From JABMPO01 sp964539785 (GTDB lineage Bacteria; Fidelibacterota; Marinisomatia; Marinisomatales; TCS56): a stretch of 48,250 nt of DNA. Within the stretch, counting starts at the first letter, position 1. Each line of letters opens with the position of its first letter. A model generated the notes under the pieces. That model was not told where the DNA came from. It made no database searches and saw only the letters and a program-made list of their open reading frames with translations. A program made the translations under genes and the position numbers. The stretch spans positions 1 to 48,250 of the forward strand of contig CAZIJQ010000015.1 in the NCBI GenBank assembly GCA_964539785.1, read 5' to 3'. Shown piece by piece: positions 16,906 to 24,076 of this stretch.

Positions 16906-17044
16906 ATTTTTAACCTTCCTGGTTTCACCGCTGGGAAAGCGCATCCTAATTTCACTTGTTATTTTTATCATTGGTTTGCGTTTTGATATATTTCTGGTAT
17001 TAATCCCATTCGTTTTCTGGCCCTGGAAACGGACCAATGGATAG
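16898..17044 (+). CDS. 48-residue membrane protein overlapping the thiamine-binding gene
   Basis: The ATG lies 8 bp inside the end of the thiamine-binding gene in another frame. The product begins MYKFLTFLVSPLGKR, has one strong hydrophobic span (~16-42, ILISLVIFIIGL then DIFLVLIPFVFW) and ends WPWKRTNG. The mixed charge layout, with Lys/Arg before and after the span, is as expected for a small membrane protein, and the tight overlap suggests translational coupling. I do not recognise a family. A link to thiamine uptake is speculation from position only. Confidence 0.55.
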   Translation: MYKFLTFLVSPLGKRILISLVIFIIGLRFDIFLVLIPFVFWPWKRTNG

Positions 17045-17100
17045 CAACTTTTAGATAGTCTCTAATTTTTTTGTATTAACATTTGCACGATCATTCAAGT

Positions 17101-17127
17101 AGTCGTAATTTCGACTGTTGAGTCGAA
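17101..17127. promoter_or_regulatory. Three AGTCG half-sites, candidate TetR operator
   Basis: AGTCG (17101-17105), CGACT (17112-17116) and AGTCG (17121-17125) lie about one helical turn apart in alternating orientation. The right pair extends to a perfect 7-bp inverted repeat, TTCGACT-GTTG-AGTCGAA (17110-17127). It is 21 bp before the TetR start codon, a usual place for an autoregulatory operator. Confidence 0.5.
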
Positions 17128-17148
17128 TAATGGAATGAATGGTCTACA

Positions 17149-17754
17149 ATGCTAACTGATCGAAAAATCGAAGAACGGCAAGCTCGCAAGCAGCGGATTC
17201 TCCTTGGTGCTCTGGAAGTATTCCGGGAAAAAGGTGTAGAAAACGCCACAATGGACGAAATCGCCCAGCAGGCCGGCTTCGGAAAAAGCACCCTCTATTA
17301 TTATTTCCCATCCAAAGATGAAGTATTTACTGCTATTATGGTTGAAGGCTGGGAACAATTGTGGCTCAGTATCGAAGACATTATCCATTCTGAATATCCC
17401 CCCAAAGAAACTTTTCTCAAAATTCTAAAAAAGCTGGCAGAGATCGTGGACAACGAACGAGCCCGATTCGAGTTTCTGTTCAATGCCGCTCGCCTGCTCA
17501 GCAAAGATATTGATAAACCAACCTGGAAAGCTTATCAGGAACGCTTATATGCTACCCTGCTGGCAATATTGAAAGATGGAATTGCCGCTGGACAATTCAC
17601 AAACTTGAAACCGGAATTAATGTTACAAGCCATCGGTGGTATTTTCCATCAAATGGTATTTACCCGTACCGATCGCGGTGAAGTAACCGAATCTGAAATT
17701 GAAGATGTAGTAACACGACTGCTATTGAATCTCGCAGAACCTGCGCCCCATTAA
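17149..17754 (+). CDS. TetR/AcrR-family transcriptional regulator
   Basis: A 201-residue one-component repressor. The N-terminal helix-turn-helix is clear: RILLGALEVFREKGVENATM, then DEIAQQAGFGKSTLYYYFPSKDEV (~40-63). Residues ~70-195 are the helical ligand-binding and dimer domain, which I cannot assign to a ligand. The gene is 29 bp before the TonB receptor and on the same strand, so the receptor and HmuY-like gene are its likely targets together with itself. Inverted repeats just upstream may be the operator. Confidence 0.93.
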   Translation: MLTDRKIEERQARKQRILLGALEVFREKGVENATMDEIAQQAGFGKSTLYYYFPSKDEVFTAIMVEGWEQLWLSIEDIIHSEYPPKETFLKILKKLAEIVDNERARFEFLFNAARLLSKDIDKPTWKAYQERLYATLLAILKDGIAAGQFTNLKPELMLQAIGGIFHQMVFTRTDRGEVTESEIEDVVTRLLLNLAEPAPH

Positions 17755-17783
17755 TCTTTGACAAAATAATACTCCAAACACCA

Positions 17784-19958
17784 ATGCCGTACACACGAAT
17801 TCTACAGCCAATCTTGGTTTTATTGATCGGCAGCATTACCCTGATGGCCGCTGATATCAGCGGACGGGTAATTGATGCTGCTTCCGGCGAACCGGTAATC
17901 AATGCCAATGTTATCGTTGAGCGTATGAATACTGGCGGCGCAACCGACATTGACGGCAATTTTGCCGTTAATAATTTGCCGGTTGGCTCTTACACAATTT
18001 TTGTTTCTCACATCGCTTACGAGGACAAGCGATTATCTGTTAAGGCTGAGCACAGCGATCCATTGATCATCAAATTATCGGAGACGTTTTTTCAGCTGAA
18101 TGAGGTGGTGGTTACCGGGACCAGGACGGAAAAAATCCATCAAAACGTCCCGGTGACCACCGAAATTATTTCCAAAAAAGATATTAATGATAGCGGTACC
18201 ATGGATCTGGGTGAACTGCTAAACCAGCGAGCCGGAGTGGCTGTTACATCTTCTGTGGAGGGCGGTGCGGTGGTCAACCTGATGGGCATCGATTCCCGTT
18301 ATATCCTAATTCTAGTCGACGGCCAACCCATAACCGGTAAATTCAACAACCGCGTTTCCCTGGAACAGATACCCACATCAATTATTGAAAAAATCGAAAT
18401 CATTAAAGGTCCCAACTCCTCGCTTTATGGCAGTGAAGCAATGGGCGGTGTCATCAATGTAATCACTGGCAAACAAGTTAGTGGCTTAACTACGTCAGTG
18501 CGTTTACGGCAATCTTTTGATATGCCCTTAGTGCCGATGGATGATGATGATGATAAAAATTCTATTATTGGCATAAAGTATGCACAGCAAACAAACCTGC
18601 AGACTAACCTGGGCTATGGTAATGATACTATAATCGGACGACTAAATCTAGACTACACCTATGCCCTGCCCAATGATAATGCACCGCACAATAAAATAGA
18701 TGAAATCAATCGATTCAGTATTGGCGGAGAACTAACAAACAATATTACATCGCAAATCAAGTTACATACGAAATATAATTTGTACCACAGCAAGGAGGAG
18801 GGTCATACTTCAGCCGAGTACACCGCAACCAAGTTAAACCGGAATAATATACTAACTGACATCAGCTACAAACCGCGCCAGACGCTGGAAATACAGGCTA
18901 TTGGCCGTTGGGCGAATTATTACCGTCACTATGATCAAATACATCCTTGGAATGTGGCTGCCGGTATATATATAAGTCGCGACACTACGACCGCCAATGA
19001 CCTGGAACTTGAGTTGATAGGTATTTATTCCAAGGACAACACAACCTTGAATGTTGGTTTTGAACAGGGCGTGACCAGCTATGCCGGAGAGGCGCGGGGT
19101 GTAGGTGATCACACAATGAACACCTCAAGTATATATGGACAATTGGAATTCAATCCGTTTGCAAAAACTGTTTTAGTTCTTGGTACCCGCTGGGATGATA
19201 ATGATGAAATTACCCCGGTAATCAGTCCCCGATTGGCAGCTATGTATACTCTTACGGAGCGCTGGAAACTGCGGGCTGCTTATGGCCGCGGCTACCGTCA
19301 GCCATCATTTATGGAACGCTATATTGACTGGTACCACGCCGGAATTGGGTATTCGGTACTTGGCAATATCGATCTCAAACCGGAGCGATCAGCCGGTGGA
19401 AATATCGGAGTGGAGTATTATCATCCCGGAGAATATCAAGTCAGTCTAATGATTTATTATACAAAATTTAACGACATGATCGACGATTTCATTTATGCGC
19501 CCAATGTATTCAGTTACCGGAATATTAATGAAGTCCGCTACACAGGAATCGAATTTCAAAATCGCTGGAAAATTTCCAATCAATGGCTGGCCAGTTGGAG
19601 TTATAATTTCGTGGATAATCGCAATGTTGAAACCGATTCTCTGCTATCGAATACCCAGCCTCACACTGGTAATGTCAGATTGAGTTATCAGGATAAAAAA
19701 AGCCATTTGTCAGGCAGTGTCAAGATCAAACTGGTTGGTCCTTATTACCCGGAAGAATTCAATACCGAAGAGGACGATTTCATTCGCGACACGGTTAAAC
19801 GTAAAACGTTCGGTATTATCGACCTAGACGTTAAATATGCTATAACCCGTTACGCAAAATTGGCAGTCGGCAGCCAAAATATTCTCGATTATACTGATGA
19901 AAAATACGGACCTTTTATCGGTCGTCGAGTCTATGCCGAAATATCAACAGAATTTTAA
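17784..19958 (+). CDS. TonB-dependent outer-membrane receptor (likely heme/iron uptake)
   Basis: A 724-residue receptor. After a signal peptide (MPYTRILQPILVLLIGSITLMA) comes a carboxypeptidase-regulatory-like domain (~24-105: ISGRVIDAASGEPVINANV), then the plug, which opens with NEVVVTGTRTEK and includes ILVDGQPITGKFN and the IIKGPNSSLYGSEAMGGVIN segment, then a barrel of beta strands ending with an aromatic-poor FIGRRVYAEISTEF. It takes up a ligand through the outer membrane using TonB energy. The next gene, 16 bp downstream, encodes an HmuY-like lipoprotein, so heme is the favoured ligand, as in the HmuR-HmuY pair. A run of five aspartates (MDDDDDKN) lies in the first barrel loop. Vitamin B12 or siderophores remain possible. 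Confidence 0.9.
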   Translation: MPYTRILQPILVLLIGSITLMAADISGRVIDAASGEPVINANVIVERMNTGGATDIDGNFAVNNLPVGSYTIFVSHIAYEDKRLSVKAEHSDPLIIKLSETFFQLNEVVVTGTRTEKIHQNVPVTTEIISKKDINDSGTMDLGELLNQRAGVAVTSSVEGGAVVNLMGIDSRYILILVDGQPITGKFNNRVSLEQIPTSIIEKIEIIKGPNSSLYGSEAMGGVINVITGKQVSGLTTSVRLRQSFDMPLVPMDDDDDKNSIIGIKYAQQTNLQTNLGYGNDTIIGRLNLDYTYALPNDNAPHNKIDEINRFSIGGELTNNITSQIKLHTKYNLYHSKEEGHTSAEYTATKLNRNNILTDISYKPRQTLEIQAIGRWANYYRHYDQIHPWNVAAGIYISRDTTTANDLELELIGIYSKDNTTLNVGFEQGVTSYAGEARGVGDHTMNTSSIYGQLEFNPFAKTVLVLGTRWDDNDEITPVISPRLAAMYTLTERWKLRAAYGRGYRQPSFMERYIDWYHAGIGYSVLGNIDLKPERSAGGNIGVEYYHPGEYQVSLMIYYTKFNDMIDDFIYAPNVFSYRNINEVRYTGIEFQNRWKISNQWLASWSYNFVDNRNVETDSLLSNTQPHTGNVRLSYQDKKSHLSGSVKIKLVGPYYPEEFNTEEDDFIRDTVKRKTFGIIDLDVKYAITRYAKLAVGSQNILDYTDEKYGPFIGRRVYAEISTEF

Positions 19959-19974
19959 TTAAGGAGAATCCCCC

Positions 19975-20904
19975 ATGAAAATAAAATGGTTTGTTATATT
20001 AATTTCGCTACTGATGCTGTTTGTGGTAGGTTGCGAGGATACAGATGATGATAACGATTTAACGTCATTGCACACAGGAGATATGATATCTTCATCTCAG
20101 TTGTTGTCGTTTGAGTCCGGTGAATTCGTATCCACTTGGGACCTAGCCTTCGTCTATGAAAACAGCTCCTACTGGGTAAAATTAAACAGCGACGCCCATG
20201 TGCTGGCAGTAAAATCTGATACTAGTTTCGATGCGGCTGAATTACCGATCTTTGGTTATTCGACAGATGATGGAGATAGCTACATTATCGGTAAAAGCTG
20301 GCAGGATTCATTATCCTATGATTTCGCAGATAATCACAGTATCAAGAGTAATGGCAATGCCTATTTTGTCCTAACGTCAGACTTACAATGGATCAAACTG
20401 GAAGTCTTATACGGCTCTCAGCTGATGATGAAATTCCGTTATATGATAGACGGCGGAACCGGTGCAATTGATACTGTCACGATAAATTATTCGGCCGATA
20501 CGCCTGTTTATTATTATTTCACCAGCACTTCCGAGGTAACTCCTTATGATTGGGACCTTGGATTCACTTCAATTCCAGTGTATGCCGGACCGTCAATGGG
20601 AAATATTATGATGCCCCAGGTTATGTTTAATGAATCAAAAAATATTGAGCTGGCAATTATCAATGACCAGGATTTTGATGATGTAACCAGTGTACCGGGA
20701 AGCAACACCTGGTATACAGACAGTGCAATACTGGGGTATGAAGGTGATCAGGAAGTACTGAATTATCATCATGATATCACTAAAGTACTAATCGATAATG
20801 CCGATACCCATACCTATGTATTCAAGGTCGGCTTAAACCAGTATAAGGTCAGATTCATCGATTATGCCAGCGGTGTAGTCGTCTTCGATTTCGCCGAAAT
20901 ATAA
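19975..20904 (+). CDS. HmuY-like heme-binding lipoprotein
   Basis: A 309-residue lipoprotein: MKIKWFVILISLLMLFVVGC gives a good lipobox (VVGC, Cys20) followed by an acidic linker EDTDDDND. The rest is beta-rich with the HmuY pattern: an early STWDLAFVY, then TSDLQWIKLEVLYG, then PVYYYFTSTSEV and a second YDWDLGFTS, and a closing YKVRFIDY. HmuY of Porphyromonas binds heme with two ligands and hands it to a TonB receptor. Histidines available here include the HH of NYHHDI, but I cannot assign ligands. The strong ribosome site AAGGAG precedes the ATG, and a terminator follows, so this gene ends the receptor operon. Confidence 0.7.
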   Translation: MKIKWFVILISLLMLFVVGCEDTDDDNDLTSLHTGDMISSSQLLSFESGEFVSTWDLAFVYENSSYWVKLNSDAHVLAVKSDTSFDAAELPIFGYSTDDGDSYIIGKSWQDSLSYDFADNHSIKSNGNAYFVLTSDLQWIKLEVLYGSQLMMKFRYMIDGGTGAIDTVTINYSADTPVYYYFTSTSEVTPYDWDLGFTSIPVYAGPSMGNIMMPQVMFNESKNIELAIINDQDFDDVTSVPGSNTWYTDSAILGYEGDQEVLNYHHDITKVLIDNADTHTYVFKVGLNQYKVRFIDYASGVVVFDFAEI

Positions 20905-20925
20905 TTAAAAACTGACTCCATCCTG

Positions 20926-20953
20926 AGCCCCTGCTACTGCAGGGGCTTTTTAT
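20926..20953 (+). terminator. Rho-independent terminator after the HmuY-like gene
   Basis: Perfect 9-bp stem AGCCCCTGC / GCAGGGGCT with a TACT loop, then TTTTTATTTTT. Confidence 0.93.
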
Positions 20954-20974
20954 TTTTAATTGAGATCAACCACT

Positions 20975-21688
20975 ATGAACAATACCATTCTCCACTACTT
21001 ACCAATATTGACAACAATTGTATCTATTCTGTTTGCCCGGACGATTTTCAAACGCTATTTCAGCAATCGTAATTCGCGACATCTGTTGTGGTGGGGAATG
21101 GGTGTAATAGTCTACGGAATGGGTACATTTGCCGAAAGCTGGATTACCCTGCTGGGCTGGAATCCAGTCATATTCAAATTCTGGTACATTGTGGGCGCTC
21201 TGCTGGGTGGCGCTCCCCTGGCACAGGGTACAGTCTGGTTTTTGTTAAAATCAAAAACCGCTCAAAGGTTATCCTATGCATTGATAATTTATGTTGCGGT
21301 AGCGGCATTGCTGGTAATGGCGAGTCCGATAGACTTCAGTCTGGTCGACCCCCATCTGCCCAGTGGTAGAGTTTTCGAATGGCAGTGGGTTCGCTTGTTT
21401 AGTCCTTTTGTGAATACCTACGCCGTAATCTTTCTGATCGGTGGAGCCTTCTTATCAGCCTGGCGCTTCGGTGTCGCTTTCAGGCGCGATCGTACCAATC
21501 GGCAAATCGCCCGGGATCGGATGATTGGAAACATCTTGATTGCTATCGGTGCCATTCTACCGGGAATTGGCGGTTCTGCCAGTCGCGCCGGTCACACTGA
21601 AATATTATATTTAACCGAAATCCTGGGAATTTCCCTGATCTGGTTGGGCTATTGGTTCAATGTCAAGCGACGACCGATAGAAGTCTAA
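20975..21688 (+). CDS. Seven-helix membrane protein of unknown function
   Basis: A 237-residue integral membrane protein with about seven hydrophobic spans (roughly 6-24, 37-57, 65-88, 100-117, 141-160, 183-200, 210-228). I chose the ATG at 20975; a TTG at 20960 is in frame but lies on the tail of the preceding terminator. Charged loops include FKRYFSNRNSRH and FRRDRTNRQIARDR, the second on the cytoplasmic side by the positive-inside rule. I do not recognise the family. It starts only 22 bp after a strong terminator, so it depends on its own promoter or on readthrough. Confidence 0.75.
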   Translation: MNNTILHYLPILTTIVSILFARTIFKRYFSNRNSRHLLWWGMGVIVYGMGTFAESWITLLGWNPVIFKFWYIVGALLGGAPLAQGTVWFLLKSKTAQRLSYALIIYVAVAALLVMASPIDFSLVDPHLPSGRVFEWQWVRLFSPFVNTYAVIFLIGGAFLSAWRFGVAFRRDRTNRQIARDRMIGNILIAIGAILPGIGGSASRAGHTEILYLTEILGISLIWLGYWFNVKRRPIEV

Positions 21689-21698
21689 TCTCTTTGCT

Positions 21699-21721
21699 GT
21701 TTCAACGCAGAGCATTGAAAC
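21699..21721. repeat. Hairpin GTTTCAA/TTGAAAC
   Basis: 7-bp perfect stem with a 9-nt loop, just after the membrane-protein stop codon. No T-run follows on either strand, so it is not a classical terminator. AATCTGTGTAATCCGTGG at 21769-21786 nearby resembles a decayed dispersed repeat. Confidence 0.4.
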
Positions 21722-21799
21722 GAGGAGAATAATTAACATATAACTATTACAAAATTATATAATCAGAGAAATCTGTGTAATCCGTGGTTACATTTTTCC

Positions 21800-22825
21800 T
21801 TAATCAATCTCCATTTCCACCACAATTTTTCCGGTACTCTGCCGTGATTCCATCAATTTATGAGCTGTAGCCATTTGTTCAAATTTAAACCTGTGTCCCA
21901 CAACCGGTCTGATATTATGTTTCCGTACAAAGTCGGTTAAATCGGCCCAAACCTGTTGCATTAAATTCTGGTCTTTCAGTAGATAGCCCAGATGAGATGC
22001 TCCCACCGTGTAGGAACGTTCAGCCATTTTGGAGATATTAACCCTTGGGATAGCCCGCAAAGTGCGATAAATGGAAACCGGATTCCACTTTTTCAAATTC
22101 AAACTGGCAAAACCGATTACCACCAACCGCCCAAATGGTTTAAGCAACGCCAGCGATTTCCGGAATACTTCTCCACCCACTACCTCCAGAATCACATCAA
22201 CTCCATTTCCACTATTCAATCGTCGTACTTCAGTCGCAAAATCCTGCTTTCGATAATTAATTACACCATCGATGCCCAGGTTCTCAACAACTGTTTTCTT
22301 ATGATCACTGCCAACCGTACCAAACACTCGGCAGCCGAAGGCCTTTGCCAATTGAACTGCAGCCGTCCCGACACCCCCGGCAGCGGCCTGGATTAATACA
22401 GTATCGGTTGGTTTCAAGCGGCAAACCTCGAACAATCCCACCCAGGCGGTCATATACTGGACTGCAAAAGCCGCATTTTCAGTTACAGAATAGTCGGTGA
22501 TGACCGGTAAAGCCTGGGTCTCGGGCACAACGATTTTTTCCGCATAGGCACCAATTTGGGAAGCTATGATCACAGTGTCACCCACGGAATGTATCTCTAC
22601 ATTTTCTCCAATCGCATCGACTTCACCAACGCCTTCCATCCCCAAAACATAAGGTAATTTAGGTGCCCAACCATAGAGTCCTTTCCGGGATTGGATTTCA
22701 GCATAATTCAACCCGATAGCCTGAAGTTTCACTCTTACTTCATCGGGTCCAGGTTGCGGTTCAGCGATTTCCCTGATCTGTAAATTTTCGACATTGCCAT
22801 GCTTGCGGAGTACAATTGCTTTCAT
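21800..22825 (-). CDS. Zinc-free quinone oxidoreductase (MDR superfamily, VAT1/QOR-like)
   Basis: A 341-residue NADPH-dependent medium-chain reductase. The N-terminal GroES-like domain has GLNYAEIQSRKGLYGWAPKL and LGMEGVGEV; the Rossmann domain begins VLIQAAAGGVGTAAVQLAKAFG (~155-176). The cysteine and histidine ligands of zinc alcohol dehydrogenases are absent. Such enzymes reduce quinones or alpha,beta-unsaturated carbonyls. The stretch NLKKWNPVSIYRTLRAIPRV is typical of the VAT1-like branch. It is on the strand opposite to both neighbours, so it is monocistronic. The exact substrate cannot be inferred. Confidence 0.88.
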   Translation of the reverse strand: MKAIVLRKHGNVENLQIREIAEPQPGPDEVRVKLQAIGLNYAEIQSRKGLYGWAPKLPYVLGMEGVGEVDAIGENVEIHSVGDTVIIASQIGAYAEKIVVPETQALPVITDYSVTENAAFAVQYMTAWVGLFEVCRLKPTDTVLIQAAAGGVGTAAVQLAKAFGCRVFGTVGSDHKKTVVENLGIDGVINYRKQDFATEVRRLNSGNGVDVILEVVGGEVFRKSLALLKPFGRLVVIGFASLNLKKWNPVSIYRTLRAIPRVNISKMAERSYTVGASHLGYLLKDQNLMQQVWADLTDFVRKHNIRPVVGHRFKFEQMATAHKLMESRQSTGKIVVEMEID

Positions 22826-23000
22826 TTCATTCCTGTTAATTCAAATTTGAGAATTTAAAGTTAATATTTTTTTCGATGTTGTCTGATTCAGTTAAAAACC
22901 AGGTTTTTCGAAATATTTAGTGTATCTAAAATAACATTGACAACTAATAATTGGTTTGACGGTCTATTAAATAATAATTAAGCCAATGGAAGGACCATCG

Positions 23001-23705
23001 ATGAAAAAACTACCTAAATATCTTGTCTTATTATTACTCCCGATTTTGATGACTATTAGTTATGGAGATGACCGGATTACAGAAACACGTGCTGTTGCTG
23101 ACTTTAGTGAAGTTCAACTCGGCGGTTCCGGCATAGTCTACCTTACCCAGGGTGATACAGAAAAATTAATTGTTGAGGCACATTCTGATGTTATGCCATT
23201 TATCGAAACTGAAGTTAGAGGCAATAATCTTTACCTCGGTGTGAAAAAATATCGCAACTGGGGCCACACCGGTCAAATAAAATATTATCTTACCATGAAG
23301 GATATTTCACGCTTGAAAATTTCCGGCTCCGGAGATATCATTTGCGAAAAAATGGACACTGACGATCTGAAGTTACAGATTAGTGGTTCCGGAGATATAG
23401 AACTCCAAAAAGTTCAAGCTGGGAAAATAGCTGGCCATATCAGTGGTTCTGGAGAATGCACTATTGACGGGCAAGTCGACTATCAGGATATACACATTTC
23501 TGGTTCCGGTGAGTATTCAGCCGCAGATGTTAAAAGTCAGAAGGTGGATATATCGGTCAGCGGTTCCGGGGATGTAACAGTCTGGGCAATTGATAAACTT
23601 GATGTTTCAATTAGTGGAAGCGGTCGGGTTGGATATTATGGCCGACCAGCTGTTAACAGTCGCTCCAGCGGATCCGGAAGCACCAAACACTTGGGCGATC
23701 GCTAA
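23001..23705 (+). CDS. Exported GIN-domain (DUF2807) protein
   Basis: A 234-residue protein. The ATG at 23001 is preferred over one at 22986 because GGAAGGA lies eight bases before it and because it starts a clean signal peptide (MKKLPKYLVLLLLPILMTISYG). The remainder is a right-handed beta structure of repeated I-SGSGDI units (at least seven SGSG motifs), each flanked by short strands, which is the mark of the head-GIN or putative auto-transporter adhesin domain common in FCB bacteria. The function is unknown; periplasmic or surface location is likely. Its stop codon overlaps the convergent MazG-like gene by 4 bp. Confidence 0.88.
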   Translation: MKKLPKYLVLLLLPILMTISYGDDRITETRAVADFSEVQLGGSGIVYLTQGDTEKLIVEAHSDVMPFIETEVRGNNLYLGVKKYRNWGHTGQIKYYLTMKDISRLKISGSGDIICEKMDTDDLKLQISGSGDIELQKVQAGKIAGHISGSGECTIDGQVDYQDIHISGSGEYSAADVKSQKVDISVSGSGDVTVWAIDKLDVSISGSGRVGYYGRPAVNSRSSGSGSTKHLGDR

Positions 23706-24067
23706 TAGCGACCCTCAAACTTTTCCGAAGGATATTTTTCGCCATTTTTCTGCATCTTATTTCTAATTGCCGAGCTCACATCGATTTTGTGGCGATTGGC
23801 AAAGGCCAGGGCATAAACCAGAATATCTGCTAACTCCTCCTCTGATTGCTGCCTGATTTCAGGTTCATTTATTGAATCCCAGGCCGCTGCGCTGGATTGC
23901 CATTTAAATATGTCCATCAATTCCGCGGCTTCAATCGCCAGTGCCATTGACAAGTTTTTTGGACTGTGGAATTGTTCCCATTCTCTGGCATGGACAAAAT
24001 TCTCTATCAGGTCTTTAATTTCCTGGACCGTGGTCTGGCTGTCATTTTTGGATTTATTCACAATCAT
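23702..24067 (-). CDS. MazG-like nucleotide pyrophosphohydrolase (dCTPase-like)
   Basis: A 121-residue all-alpha NTP pyrophosphohydrolase of the single-domain type related to human DCTPP1. Key features are WEQFHSPKNLSMALAIEAAELMDIF described by position (~35-60), with the metal-binding acidic pairs EAAE and, later, EEELADIL (~85-92), and a closing KMQKNGEKYPSEKF. These enzymes hydrolyse non-canonical or excess dNTPs to the monophosphate and pyrophosphate, cleaning the nucleotide pool. It follows the large secreted protein gene's stop by 9 bp and faces the DUF2807 gene tail to tail. The exact nucleotide is unknown. Confidence 0.9.
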   Translation of the reverse strand: MIVNKSKNDSQTTVQEIKDLIENFVHAREWEQFHSPKNLSMALAIEAAELMDIFKWQSSAAAWDSINEPEIRQQSEEELADILVYALAFANRHKIDVSSAIRNKMQKNGEKYPSEKFEGRY

Positions 24068-24076
24068 AATTCCCTT

